Assembly (NCBI RefSeq): GCF_900107965.1
Contig: NZ_FNVU01000020.1
Coordinates: 116,488-180,487 of the forward strand
Direction of reading: 5' to 3'
Source: Actinacidiphila yanglinensis
GTDB lineage: Bacteria; Actinomycetota; Actinomycetes; Streptomycetales; Streptomycetaceae
Length of the DNA: 64,000 nucleotides
Under the pieces are notes generated by a model. That model searched no databases and was not told the origin of the DNA. It worked only from the letters and a program-made list of their open reading frames with translations. Both the position numbers and the translations under genes were made by a program. Numbering within the stretch: the first letter of the stretch is position 1; each line of letters starts with the position of its first letter. Of the stretch, positions 24,839 through 33,867 are shown one piece after another.

Positions 24839-25883
24839 TGGCGCGGCCGGGGCGCCCCCGGCCGGCTCCGACCCGCCCGCGCTGGAAGCGCGGGGTCTGG
24901 GCATACGCAACCGCGACGGGTGGGCGCTGCGCAGCTGCGACTTCCGGGTCCCGCGTGGCGCGGTCGCCGGACTGGTCGGCCCGAACGGCGACGGCAAGAG
25001 CTCCCTGCTCGCGGTCGCCGCCGGGCTGCGCGCGCCCACCGAAGGCACGTTGCGGGTCCTCGGCCACCGGCCCGGGACGTCCCCGGTCCTGCCCCGCGTC
25101 GCCCTGCTCCTGCAGGACCGGCCGCTGCACGCGGCGTTCACCGTCGCCGAGACGCTGCGGTACGGCCGCGAGATGAACCCCGCCTGGGACGACGCCACCG
25201 CGCGCTCCGTCGTGGCCGGCGCCGACGTGCCGCTGCGGGCCAAGGTCGGCCATCTCTCCGGCGGCCAGCGCACCTGCGTCGCCCTCGCACTCGCCCTCGG
25301 CAAGCGCCCCGACGTGCTGCTGCTCGACGAGCCGATGGCCGACCTCGACCCGCTGCGCCGGCACGCCATGATGGCGGCGCTGATGACCGTCAACGCCGAG
25401 CACGGCACCACCGTGGTGATGTCCTCGCACATCCTCGCCGAGCTGGACCTCGTCTGCGACTACGTGCTGCTGCTCGCGCACGGGCGGATGCTGGTCGCCG
25501 ACGACGTGGAGTTCGTCCAGGCGGCACACACCCTGGTCACCCACACCCTCGACGGGCAGGACCCGCCCGGCTCCGGCGCGGCGTACGGGCGGCGGACCGG
25601 CGCTGCCGAGGGCGACCCGGGCGGGTCCCTGCCGGACGAGCTGCTCGGCCACACCGTCGTCGAGGCCCGCACCACCGGCCGGCAGCTCACCGCGATGATC
25701 CAGCTGCCCACCTCCCTCGACGGCGCCGGCGCGGCCGAGCCGCCGACCCTGGAGGAGATCCTCCTCGCCTACCTGCGCAACCCCGAGGCGCCGCCGCTGC
25801 TCGCGCCGGCCGACGAACCGGCCGCGGGCGCCACGGCCCGGCCGCTCCTCCCGCGCGGGCAGGACGCGGAGTCCGACCGGTGA
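24825..25883 (+). CDS. ABC transporter ATPase, exporter type
   Basis: 352 residues. Walker A is GPNGDGKSS (near 57-65), with Asp where Ala or Ser is usual. Signature LSGGQRTCVALA, Walker B VLLLDEPMADLD and H-loop MSSHILAE are intact. After residue 235 a 110-residue extension without motif is present. ATG 24825 overlaps the regulator gene; the stop overlaps the permease start as GTGA. Confidence 0.9.
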   Translation: MSTTSGAAGAPPAGSDPPALEARGLGIRNRDGWALRSCDFRVPRGAVAGLVGPNGDGKSSLLAVAAGLRAPTEGTLRVLGHRPGTSPVLPRVALLLQDRPLHAAFTVAETLRYGREMNPAWDDATARSVVAGADVPLRAKVGHLSGGQRTCVALALALGKRPDVLLLDEPMADLDPLRRHAMMAALMTVNAEHGTTVVMSSHILAELDLVCDYVLLLAHGRMLVADDVEFVQAAHTLVTHTLDGQDPPGSGAAYGRRTGAAEGDPGGSLPDELLGHTVVEARTTGRQLTAMIQLPTSLDGAGAAEPPTLEEILLAYLRNPEAPPLLAPADEPAAGATARPLLPRGQDAESDR

Positions 25884-26974
25884 GCGCGCTCGCCCGCTAC
25901 GTGGCCTGGCCGCCCCGCGAGGAACGCCCCGCCCTGCTGCCCTTCCCCCTGCCCCAGGTGGCCGGCCCGGCCTGGGCGGCCTGGCGGCGGCACCGCGCCG
26001 CCTACCGCACGGTCATCGCCCTCGCGCTCGTGTGCGGGCTGTGGGCGCTGTGGGAGCACCACCAACTCCTCGCCGGCGTGCACCACTACGCCGACGCCTG
26101 CCGCAAGGTGCGCCAGTCCTGCGACCCGAGCGGCGACCAGAGCGGCGGCGCCCACCAGCCGGCCCCGCCCCGCGTCCCGGTCGTCGTGCACACGCTGTTC
26201 GACATGGCGCCGTCCGTACTGCGCTTCCTTCCCCTCGTCGTCGGCGCGCTGCTCGGCGGACCGCTGTTCGGCCAGGAGCTGGAGGCGGGCACCCACCGGC
26301 TGGCCTGGGTCCAGTCCGTGGGCCGCCGCGAATGGGTGGCGGTCAAACTCGCGGTCGCGACCGGTGTCACCGCCTTCGGGGCGGTCGTGCTCACCGCGCC
26401 GGTCAGCTGGTGGTGGTACGCCAGCTGGCGCGGCCACGGCCGGCCGGGCCTCGACGGCTACGCCTGGCGCGCGGTGACCTGGTGGAACGACTGGGACTTC
26501 TTCGCCTACACCGGCCCCGTGGGCGTCGCCCACCTCCTGCTCGCGCTCATGATCGGCGCCGTCACCGGTCTGCTCGTCCGCCGTACCCTGCCGGCGGTCG
26601 CGGTGTCGGCGGGCCTGTGCGAGGCCGTGCTCTTCGGCCTGGGCCGGCTGCGGTCCCACCTGCTGACGCCGTACGTCCTGCGGCACGGGTACGGCCAGTT
26701 GGCGCCGAGCCAGCCGCGCGACGCGTGGTACCTCGGCGGCGGCTACGTGCGGGCCGACGGGTCGCTCACCACCAAGGACCCCTGCGCCGGGCCGGGCGTC
26801 AAGGACATCATGACGTGCCTGCGGCAGCACCACGTCGTCGGGCAGTACGACAGCGACTTCCGCATGAGCCAGTTCGTCCCGCTCCAGCTGATCGAGACCG
26901 CGATCTGCCTCTCCGCGGCCGCCGCGCTGGCCGCCTTCTGCCTCTGGTACGTCCCCCGCGTCACGGCCCGTTGA
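25880..26974 (+). CDS. ABC transporter permease, exporter type
   Basis: 364-residue membrane protein, about six hydrophobic segments: TVIALALVCGLWALW, VLRFLPLVVGALLGGPLFG, GVTAFGAVVLTAPVSWWW, VGVAHLLLALMIGAVTGLLV, and a last one near the C-terminus (IETAICLSAAAALAAFCLWYV). The segment LFGQELEAGTHRLAWVQSV is typical of ABC-2-type transport proteins in YtrA operons. GTG at 25880 overlaps the ATPase stop. Substrate unknown; related operons are linked to antibiotic or envelope stress. Confidence 0.85.
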   Translation: MSALARYVAWPPREERPALLPFPLPQVAGPAWAAWRRHRAAYRTVIALALVCGLWALWEHHQLLAGVHHYADACRKVRQSCDPSGDQSGGAHQPAPPRVPVVVHTLFDMAPSVLRFLPLVVGALLGGPLFGQELEAGTHRLAWVQSVGRREWVAVKLAVATGVTAFGAVVLTAPVSWWWYASWRGHGRPGLDGYAWRAVTWWNDWDFFAYTGPVGVAHLLLALMIGAVTGLLVRRTLPAVAVSAGLCEAVLFGLGRLRSHLLTPYVLRHGYGQLAPSQPRDAWYLGGGYVRADGSLTTKDPCAGPGVKDIMTCLRQHHVVGQYDSDFRMSQFVPLQLIETAICLSAAAALAAFCLWYVPRVTAR

Positions 26975-27061
26975 GCCGCGAACGGTCGCGGGCCGCCGCC
27001 CGGGTGCCGAGCGCCGGGCGGGTGTTGGCCGGACGGCGGACCGCGGAGGTAGGTTGACCGC

Positions 27062-27619
27062 ATGTCGACGCCACCGGTGATCCTGCTGCTGTCGGGGAGC
27101 CTGCGCAGCGGCTCCAGCAACGAGGCCGTCCTGTCCACCGCGTCCGCGCAGGCGCCGTCCGTGCCGGTCAGCGCCGTGCGGTACGAAGGGCTCGGCGCCC
27201 TCCCGCACTTCAATCCGGACGACGACACCGATCCGCTGCCGGAACCGGTGGCGCTGCTGCGGTCCGCCATCGGCACCGCGGACGCCCTCCTCATCTGCAC
27301 GCCGGAGTACGCGGGCACGCTGCCGGGCTCGTTCAAGAACCTGCTCGACTGGACGGTCGGCGGCACGGAGATCGGCGACAAGCCCGTCGCCTGGGTCAAC
27401 TCGGCCGCCCCGGGCCGCGGTCAGGGCGCGGAGGCCACGCTGCGGTCCGTCCTGGGCTACACCGGTGCGGCCGTCGTCGACGCGGCCTGCGTGCGCATCC
27501 CGGTCGACCGCGGGATGCTCGGCGCCGATGGTCTCATCACCGATCCTGATGTCCGCCGCCAACTCTCCGAGGTGCTGGCCGAGTTGGCGCGAGCCGGAAA
27601 GCGGGAGTCCGGAGCGTAG
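27062..27619 (+). CDS. NADPH-dependent FMN reductase
   Basis: 185-residue flavodoxin-like reductase. LLSGSLRSGSSNEAVL binds the FMN phosphate, and LLICTPEYAGTLPGSFKNLLDW is the family signature for the isoalloxazine site. Acts in the cytosol on quinones, flavins or azo/chromate-like acceptors. It stands alone; the 87 bp upstream contain only the end of the previous operon and a weak GGAGGT site. Confidence 0.9.
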   Translation: MSTPPVILLLSGSLRSGSSNEAVLSTASAQAPSVPVSAVRYEGLGALPHFNPDDDTDPLPEPVALLRSAIGTADALLICTPEYAGTLPGSFKNLLDWTVGGTEIGDKPVAWVNSAAPGRGQGAEATLRSVLGYTGAAVVDAACVRIPVDRGMLGADGLITDPDVRRQLSEVLAELARAGKRESGA

Positions 27620-27670
27620 AGGTCCGGGAGGGAGCAGCCCGACAGGGCCTGCCGCGCAGCCGGAATGCGG

Positions 27671-27690
27671 CGACCCGACCCGACCCGACC
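27671..27690. repeat. (CGACC)4 simple repeat
   Basis: Four exact copies of CGACC in the spacer between two convergent genes. No function proposed. Confidence 0.7.
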
Positions 27691-27744
27691 TGGCCAGGCC
27701 CCGCCCGGCCCGCACGCTCCGTCCGGGCCCGGCGGACGGACGGC

Positions 27745-28470
27745 TTACGCCCCGCGCAGCGCTCCGCACGGCACCGGCCGCTCGGTGGTGCCGCCCGCGC
27801 CGTCCGGCTCCACCCGGTACACGCGTGCGCCCGGGGTCCCGGTGACCGCCTCGGTGAGGCGGCCGTCGGTGAAGAGAGCCGCGGCGCCGTCGTCGACCGC
27901 CCACCCCGGGGGGAGGGCGCCGGTCGCGACGGCGGAGCGGTAGGAGTCGCGGCGGCCCGCCTCCGTGTCGTAGTGGGGGCACACGGAACCCGGCAGCAGC
28001 CCCAGCCCGTCCGGCAGGAAGGTCAGCGGGCCGAAGGAGTCGGTGTGGGACCCCTGCGCCCAGCAGTTGGCCCCGGCGCTGACCCCGCACATCAGCGTTC
28101 CGCGGTCGTACGCCGCCCGCAGCAGCCGGTCCAGGCCGTGCACGCGCCATACGGCGAGCAGGTTCGCGGTGTTGCCGCCGCCGACGTAGACGACGTCCTG
28201 GGCCAGCACGAACTCCCGCAGCGCCGCGTCGTCCAACTCCCGCCGGAACAGGGGCAGTACTGCTGCCTCGCAGTCGCGTCGGGCTCCGAACGCGGCCCGG
28301 AACCGCTCGACGTAGCCCTCGGCGTCGCCGCTCGCGGTCGGCACGAAGCACACCCGGGGGCGCGGTACCCGGGCCCGGCCGAGCAGCCACCGGTCGAGCG
28401 GCCCGTCGTCGCCGGCGGCGAACCCCGCACCGAGCAGGGCGAGGTGGCGCGCCGGGGGAGCGGTGGACAC
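27745..28470 (-). CDS. Peptidase E-like serine peptidase (family S51)
   Basis: 241 residues. The nucleophile elbow CGVSAGANCW places the catalytic Ser at 131; VYVGGGNTANLLAVW (about 94-108) and HYDTEAGRRDSY are further S51 features. Members cleave Asp-X dipeptides or act as cyanophycinase-like enzymes. GTG 28470 has a GGAGG site; the gene converges on the FMN reductase and is divergent from the GH3 gene. Confidence 0.88.
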   Translation of the reverse strand: MSTAPPARHLALLGAGFAAGDDGPLDRWLLGRARVPRPRVCFVPTASGDAEGYVERFRAAFGARRDCEAAVLPLFRRELDDAALREFVLAQDVVYVGGGNTANLLAVWRVHGLDRLLRAAYDRGTLMCGVSAGANCWAQGSHTDSFGPLTFLPDGLGLLPGSVCPHYDTEAGRRDSYRSAVATGALPPGWAVDDGAAALFTDGRLTEAVTGTPGARVYRVEPDGAGGTTERPVPCGALRGA

Positions 28471-28618
28471 GGGATGCCTCCTCGAACCGAGCGGGCCGAC
28501 GGTCGGCGGACGTCCGGACGCGCGGCCGGGGGAACTCCCCACCACCCCACCGTACAGAGCAAGTTGTGACGGGGCCGCCCTTGACGGCCGCGTCGCCCGC
28601 GCTGTTCACTTCCCGATG

Positions 28619-28636
28619 CGGGAGAGCGCTCTCCCG
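28619..28636. promoter_or_regulatory. Perfect LacI-type operator upstream of GH3
   Basis: CGGGAGAGCGCTCTCCCG, an 18-bp perfect palindrome centred on GC, 72 bp upstream of the GH3 gene. A TTGACG at 28581-28586 may be the -35 box, which would put the palindrome just downstream of the transcription start. It resembles the CebR-type sites TGGGAGCGCTCCCA known in streptomycetes. Confidence 0.7.
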
Positions 28637-28707
28637 TTCTGGGCCGCCTCGAAGTCCCCCACCCCCCACCCAGACCCCACCAACCCCCCACACCGCGAGG
28701 GAGATCC

Positions 28708-31700
28708 ATGTCCTCCACCCGTCGGGCAGCGGCGCGCGCCGCTGCCCGAAGAATCCGCTGGGCGTGGCTGGTCGCCGTCACCGTGATGGCCATGACCGCC
28801 ACCCTGTTCGCCGGGTCCGGACCCGCGCACGCGGCCGGCCCGAGCCTGCTGTCGCAGGGCAAACCGGCCACCGCCTCCTCCACGGAGAACGCCGGCACCC
28901 CGGCGTCCGCGGCGGTCGACGGCGACGCGGGCACGCGCTGGTCGAGTGCCGCGGCCGATCCGCAGTGGCTCCAGGTCGACCTCGGCGCGACGGCGAGCAT
29001 CACCCAGGTCGGGCTGACCTGGGAGACGGCGTACGCGACCGCCTTCCAGATCCAGGTGTCCGACGACGGCTCCACCTGGACGCCGGCCTACTCGACGACG
29101 ACCGGCACCGGCGGCACTCAGACCATCGCCGTAAACGCTTCCGGACGGTACGTCCGGATGTACGGCACCAAGCGGGCCACCGGATACGGCTACTCGCTCT
29201 GGGAGTTCCAGGTCCACGGCACCCTCACCGGGGGGAGCAGCGCCTCCTGCGGCTCGGCGAACTCCGCGCTCGACCAGCCGGCCACCGCCTCCTCGACGGA
29301 GAACGGCGGTACCCCGGCGTCCGCGGCGGTCGACGGCGACGCGGGCACGCGCTGGTCGAGTGCCGCGGCCGATCCGCAGTGGCTGCAGGTCGACCTCGGT
29401 GCCAGCGTGCCGGTCTGCGAGGTGGTGCTCCAGTGGGAGACGGCGTACGCGACCGCCTTCCAGATCCAGGTCTCGGACAACGGTTCCACCTGGACGCAGG
29501 TCTACTCGACCACGACCGGCACCGGGGGCACCCAGACCCTCGACGTGACCGGTACCGGCCGCTACGTGCGGATGTACGGCACCGCCCGCGCCACCGGATA
29601 CGGCTACTCCCTCTGGGAGTTCCAGGTGCGCACCGGCGGCACCGGCACCGGCGGCGGCACGCCGCCCGGCGGCTGCGGCACCACCAACGCCGCCCTCGGC
29701 CACCCGGCCACCGCGTCCTCGGTCCAGGACGACGACCCCGGCTACGCGCCCAACTACGGCGTGGACGGCAGCACCGTGACCCGGTGGGCCGGCGCCTACG
29801 CCGATCCGCAGTGGTTCGAGGTCGACCTCGGCGCGAGCCTGCCGATCTGCCAGGTGGTGCTCCAGTGGGAGAACGCCTACGCCACCGGCTTCCAGATCCA
29901 GGTGTCGGACAACGGCTCGTCGTGGAGCCCGATCTACTCCACCACCACCGGTACCGGCGGCAAGCAGACCCTCGACGTGACCGGTACCGGCCGCTATGTG
30001 CGGATGTACGGCACCACGCGCGCCACCGGATACGGCTACGCGCTGTGGGAGTTCCAGGTCCGCACCGTCGGCGACGTCACCGGCACCGTGCCGCCGCCAC
30101 CGACCCAGCCCGCACCCGGCACCTGCCCCTGGGTGAACTCCACCGCGCCGGCCGCCACCCGCGTCGCGCAGCTCATGGGCCAGATGTCGCTGGAGCAGAA
30201 GGTCGCGATGCTGCACGGCACCGACGCACCCGACTACATCGGCAAGATCATCGGCAACCCGTCGCTGTGCATCCCCGACGTCAACTTCGAGGACGGCCCG
30301 GCCGGGGTCGGCGACGGCCTGGGCGGGGTGACGCAGATGCCCTCCGGTCTGGTGTCCGCCGCGACGTTCGACACCGCCTACGAGCAGGACTACGGCACCG
30401 CGGTCGGCCAGGAGTTCGCGGCCAAGGGCGTGAACGTCGCGCTCGGCCCGACCGTCAACATGGTGCGCGACCCCCGGTGGGGCCGTGCGTACGAGACGTT
30501 CGGCGAGGACCCGTACCTGTCGGGGCAGATGGGCGCCGCCGACGTCGAGGGCATCCAGGGCCAGGGCGTGATGGCCGAGGTCAAACACGCGGCCGCGTAC
30601 AACATCGAGCAGCCGGCGGGCACCGTCGACGTGGACGCGCGCACGCTCCAGGAGATGTACCTGCCCGCGTTCCAGACCGCCATCCAGCAGGGCGGCGCGG
30701 CGGCGGTGATGTGCGCGTACAGCAACGTCAACAACGTGCCGTCCTGCCAGAACCCGGACATCCTCAACAAGCCGCTCTACCAGCAGGCCGGGTTCACCGG
30801 CTTCGTCACGTCCGACTGGGGCGCGATCCACTCGACCGTCGACTCCGCCAACGCGGGGCTGACCGTGGAGATGCCGGGCGGCTACTACTACGCCGACTAC
30901 CTGATCCAGGCCGTGCAGGACGGCCAGGTCAGCCAGGCCACCGTGGACACGATGGTCTCCCGGGTGCTCACCCAGATGTTCCGTTTCGGCATGTTCGACA
31001 AGGCGCCCTCCGGGTCCAAGACCGCGATCGTCACCACCCCGGCGCACGCGCAGGTCGCGCTGAAGGGCGACGAGGAGGGCACCGTCCTGCTGAAGAACAA
31101 CGGCATCCTGCCGCTGAGCACGTCGAGCACGAAGTCCGTCGCCGTGATCGGCCAGGACGCCGGCCCCGGCGCCCAGACCATCGGCGGCGGCAGCGGCACG
31201 GTCACCAGCGCCGGGACCTACACCCCGATCATCGGCATCCAGGACCGGCTGGCCGGTACCGGCACCTCCGTCACCTACAACGACGGCACCGACCAGAACG
31301 CGGCCGCCACGCTCGCCCGCTCCTCCGACGTGGCGGTCGTCTTCGCCAGCGACAACTACGGCCACGAGGAGGCCGACAACACCTCGCTCGACCTGCCGGG
31401 CGGCCAGGACGCGCTGATCTCCGCGGTGGCCGCGGCCAACCCGCACACCATCGTGGTGCTCAACGACAACGCGGCGATCCTCATGCCGTGGCTCGACCAG
31501 GTCGCCGGCGTCTTCGAGGGCTTCTACGACGGCCAGGAGTGGGGCGAGGCCATCGCCGCGCTGCTGTTCGGCGACGCCGACCCCTCCGGCCATCTGCCGG
31601 TGACCTTCCCGACCTCGCTCTCCCAGGTCCCGGCGAACACCACCGCCCAGTGGCCGGGCACCGACGGAAAGGTCGAGTACTCCGAGGGCCTGGACATCGG

Positions 31701-32130
31701 CTACCGGTGGTACGACGCGAAGAACGTCGCCCCGCTCTTCCCGTTCGGGTACGGCCTGTCGTACACCAGCTTCGCCTTCTCCGGCCTGCACGTCGGGGCG
31801 CTCTCGGGAGGCAGGGCCACGGTGACCGCGACCGTCACCAACACCGGCGGCAGGGCCGGCGCGGAGGTCGCGCAGCTCTACGTCGGCGATCCCGGCGCGG
31901 CGGGAGAGCCACCGCACCAGTTGAAGGGCTTCCAGCGGATCGCGCTGGACCCGGGCGCCTCCGGGACGGTGACCTTCACCGTCAGCACCCACGACCTCGC
32001 GTCCTGGGACACCGGCTCCGGCAACTGGACGGCCGCGGCGGGGAACTACCAGATCCTCGTCGGCGACTCGTCCCGGAACCTGCCGCTGACCGGCACCCTC
32101 GCCCTGCCCTCGACGGTCACCGCCAACTGA
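28708..32130 (+). CDS. Secreted GH3 glycosidase with three tandem discoidin-like (CBM32/F5-8C) domains
   Basis: 1140 residues. Signal peptide with cleavage after AHA near residue 42. Three repeated beta-sandwich modules of about 125 residues follow (about 46-170, 185-310, 325-452), each ending in GYGY(S/A)LWEFQV. After a Pro/Thr linker the GH3 catalytic part begins (MSLEQKVAMLHGTD); the nucleophile is Asp703 in VTSDWGAIH. A C-terminal fibronectin-III-like domain contains VTATVTNTGGRAGAEVAQLYV. It is exported and probably acts as a beta-glucosidase, xylosidase or similar exo-enzyme on cell-wall polysaccharide. ATG 28708 has GAGGGAG; the LacI-type palindrome upstream suggests sugar induction. 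Confidence 0.9.
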   Translation: MSSTRRAAARAAARRIRWAWLVAVTVMAMTATLFAGSGPAHAAGPSLLSQGKPATASSTENAGTPASAAVDGDAGTRWSSAAADPQWLQVDLGATASITQVGLTWETAYATAFQIQVSDDGSTWTPAYSTTTGTGGTQTIAVNASGRYVRMYGTKRATGYGYSLWEFQVHGTLTGGSSASCGSANSALDQPATASSTENGGTPASAAVDGDAGTRWSSAAADPQWLQVDLGASVPVCEVVLQWETAYATAFQIQVSDNGSTWTQVYSTTTGTGGTQTLDVTGTGRYVRMYGTARATGYGYSLWEFQVRTGGTGTGGGTPPGGCGTTNAALGHPATASSVQDDDPGYAPNYGVDGSTVTRWAGAYADPQWFEVDLGASLPICQVVLQWENAYATGFQIQVSDNGSSWSPIYSTTTGTGGKQTLDVTGTGRYVRMYGTTRATGYGYALWEFQVRTVGDVTGTVPPPPTQPAPGTCPWVNSTAPAATRVAQLMGQMSLEQKVAMLHGTDAPDYIGKIIGNPSLCIPDVNFEDGPAGVGDGLGGVTQMPSGLVSAATFDTAYEQDYGTAVGQEFAAKGVNVALGPTVNMVRDPRWGRAYETFGEDPYLSGQMGAADVEGIQGQGVMAEVKHAAAYNIEQPAGTVDVDARTLQEMYLPAFQTAIQQGGAAAVMCAYSNVNNVPSCQNPDILNKPLYQQAGFTGFVTSDWGAIHSTVDSANAGLTVEMPGGYYYADYLIQAVQDGQVSQATVDTMVSRVLTQMFRFGMFDKAPSGSKTAIVTTPAHAQVALKGDEEGTVLLKNNGILPLSTSSTKSVAVIGQDAGPGAQTIGGGSGTVTSAGTYTPIIGIQDRLAGTGTSVTYNDGTDQNAAATLARSSDVAVVFASDNYGHEEADNTSLDLPGGQDALISAVAAANPHTIVVLNDNAAILMPWLDQVAGVFEGFYDGQEWGEAIAALLFGDADPSGHLPVTFPTSLSQVPANTTAQWPGTDGKVEYSEGLDIGYRWYDAKNVAPLFPFGYGLSYTSFAFSGLHVGALSGGRATVTATVTNTGGRAGAEVAQLYVGDPGAAGEPPHQLKGFQRIALDPGASGTVTFTVSTHDLASWDTGSGNWTAAAGNYQILVGDSSRNLPLTGTLALPSTVTAN
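28848..30063 (+). repeat. Three tandem CBM-encoding repeats
   Basis: Copies at about 28848-29219, 29263-29631 and 29683-30063. Copies 1 and 2 share long nearly identical DNA runs (for example around 28908-28975 and 29325-29392), including synonymous positions, pointing to recent duplication or gene conversion. Copy 3 is more diverged in its first half. Confidence 0.75.
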
Positions 32131-32141
32131 CAGCGGTGACC

Positions 32142-32176
32142 GGTGCCGTGGCCCGCGCGGTGCGGGCCACGGCACC
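32142..32176. terminator. Hairpin terminator between convergent genes
   Basis: A perfect 15-bp stem GGTGCCGTGGCCCGC / GCGGGCCACGGCACC with a 5-nt loop, 11 bp after the GH3 stop and 11 bp before the end of the leftward hypothetical gene. Likely bidirectional. Confidence 0.75.
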
Positions 32177-32187
32177 TGCGGGCCCGC

Positions 32188-32550
32188 TCACGTCTCGTCC
32201 TCGCCCGGCCACAGCTCGTCGGCCCGCAGCGCGAGGTCCTGGAGTATGTCCGCCGAGCTGACGTCGGTGCGGCCGGCGTCGTGGATGTCGGCGAGTTGGA
32301 GGAAGATCAGCGAGAAGGCCCCGGTCAGGCGCTCGATCACCGGGCTGAGCTGGATGCTCAGCGCCTCGCCGATCTCCCCGGGGGTGGCGTCGGCGGGGAA
32401 CTCGATCGTCGGCATCGTCTCGTTGAGCAGCGCCCGTACGTTGTCGCCCGAGATGTCCTGCCGGTCGGGGTCCTCTTCCAGCAGGACCTGCATCTGCCGT
32501 GCCTCGGTGAGGATGCCGATGATCCGCCGTACGAATTCGCTGTCCCTCAT
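32188..32550 (-). CDS. Hypothetical protein, helical
   Basis: 120 residues, acidic and mostly helical, not recognised. It has neither signal nor membrane segment. Repeated Ile/Leu-rich helices (EFVRRIIGILTEARQMQVLLEED, VIERLTGAFSLIFLQLADI) suggest a small structural or regulatory protein. It lies downstream of the NAD-kinase-like gene on the same strand, 150 bp away. Confidence 0.6.
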   Translation of the reverse strand: MRDSEFVRRIIGILTEARQMQVLLEEDPDRQDISGDNVRALLNETMPTIEFPADATPGEIGEALSIQLSPVIERLTGAFSLIFLQLADIHDAGRTDVSSADILQDLALRADELWPGEDET

Positions 32551-32700
32551 GCCGGGAGCGTACGCCGTCGGCGCATCCGTGCACCGGCCGGACGCGCGCC
32601 CGCCGGACGTGTGCCCCCGCGCTCCCGCGCGCCACCGGGCGCGCCGGGCGCGCCACGCGCCGCGCCGCGCACGACGCCGGAGCGCCGATGTGCCGGGGCG

Positions 32701-33777
32701 TCAGTGGATGTCGGGCGGTCCCGGGTGCGCCAGGTCGTCCGGCAGCGGTTCGGTCGGCTGGTACTCCGCGGGCGCGCAGCCGTCCGCCAGCGCGGCGGGC
32801 GCGTCGGCCAGGCCGAACCGGTCGCGGACCCGGCCGAGGAAGTCGGTGTCGGCCAGCCGCGCCAGCCGCGCCCGCCGGCGCGCCGCGTAGACCGTCACCC
32901 AGTCGCCCGGGTCGAGCACCCCGCACAGCCGGCCGTCCACGCTGACCGCGACCCGCCCGGAGTGCTGCAGCACCTGCACCGCGACGCGCTGCTCGCGGGC
33001 GGACAGCACCAGGCTGCGGTCGAACGCCATGTGCGGGGCCACCGGGGTGAACACCAGCGCGTCCAGGTGCGGCGAGATGATCGGGCCGCCGGCCGCGAAA
33101 CTGTACGCGGTCGACCCGGTGGAGGAGGCCACCACGAACGCGTCCGCGGAGTAGTACCCGAACAGCCGTCCCTCGACGTAGACCGCGACGCTCGCCTGCC
33201 GGTCCCGGGCCAGCTTCTCGAACACCACGTCGTTCAGGCCCAGCACGTCCAGCGGCACGCCCCACCCCGCGTGGGTGGGGTCGCCCTCCCGGGGTGTCGG
33301 CGGCGGCAGCAGCGGGCCGCGGCCGTAGCGCAGCAGCGCCCGCATGCCGGCCGGGATCTCCAGCGGGCGCGAGGCCCGCATCGTGAGCATCAGCCGGGCG
33401 TCGACCAGCGCGGTGCCGTCGTGCACCGCGTCCAGTGCCGCCGCCAGGTCCCGCACGCTCACCTCGGTCAGGAACCCCACCCGGCCCACGTCGACCCCGA
33501 GCACCAGCGCGTCCACCGCCGCCGCCACCCGCACCCCGCGCAGCAGGGTGCCGTCGCCGCCGACGGTCACCACCACGTCCGGCATCCCGGCGCGTTCGGC
33601 CTCCTCCAGCGCGCTCAGCCGCCGCGCGGTGCCCTCGTCCTCGTCCTCGGGCGTGTCCCACACGTCGATCTCCACGCACGGCACGCCGTGTCCGTCGGCC
33701 CACGCCCGTACGTGTGCCGCGGCCTCCACCGCGACCTGCTTGCCCCCGTGCACGACCAGCCCGATGCGCTCGATCAT
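32701..33777 (-). CDS. NAD kinase-like protein
   Basis: 358 residues of the ATP-NAD kinase/diacylglycerol kinase superfamily. The GGDGT motif is at 73-77 (VTVGGDGTLLRG); LGVDVGRVGFLTEV is the next NAD-kinase block. The usual NE pair reads LNDVVFEK, and STGSTAYSFAAGGPII matches the substrate-binding block. It makes NADP from NAD, or is a second, divergent copy. ATG at 33777. C-terminal 60 residues are a family-untypical extension. Confidence 0.85.
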   Translation of the reverse strand: MIERIGLVVHGGKQVAVEAAAHVRAWADGHGVPCVEIDVWDTPEDEDEGTARRLSALEEAERAGMPDVVVTVGGDGTLLRGVRVAAAVDALVLGVDVGRVGFLTEVSVRDLAAALDAVHDGTALVDARLMLTMRASRPLEIPAGMRALLRYGRGPLLPPPTPREGDPTHAGWGVPLDVLGLNDVVFEKLARDRQASVAVYVEGRLFGYYSADAFVVASSTGSTAYSFAAGGPIISPHLDALVFTPVAPHMAFDRSLVLSAREQRVAVQVLQHSGRVAVSVDGRLCGVLDPGDWVTVYAARRRARLARLADTDFLGRVRDRFGLADAPAALADGCAPAEYQPTEPLPDDLAHPGPPDIH

Positions 33778-33867
33778 CCCCTCACGGTATAAGCGGGTGC
33801 GCGCCGCGCGGTGGGCACCGCGCGGGGCGTCCAGGGGAATCGGCGCCGGCCGGGGGAGCGGCGCGGC

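Noticed and set aside
28848..30063. Tandem repeats considered as a CRISPR or structural repeat array
   Set aside because: The repeats are 370 bp long, in frame and encode discoidin-like domains.
28606..32175. A 1189-codon frame antisense to GH3
   Set aside because: His/Arg/Gly-rich shadow; the sense strand has the full GH3 domain order.
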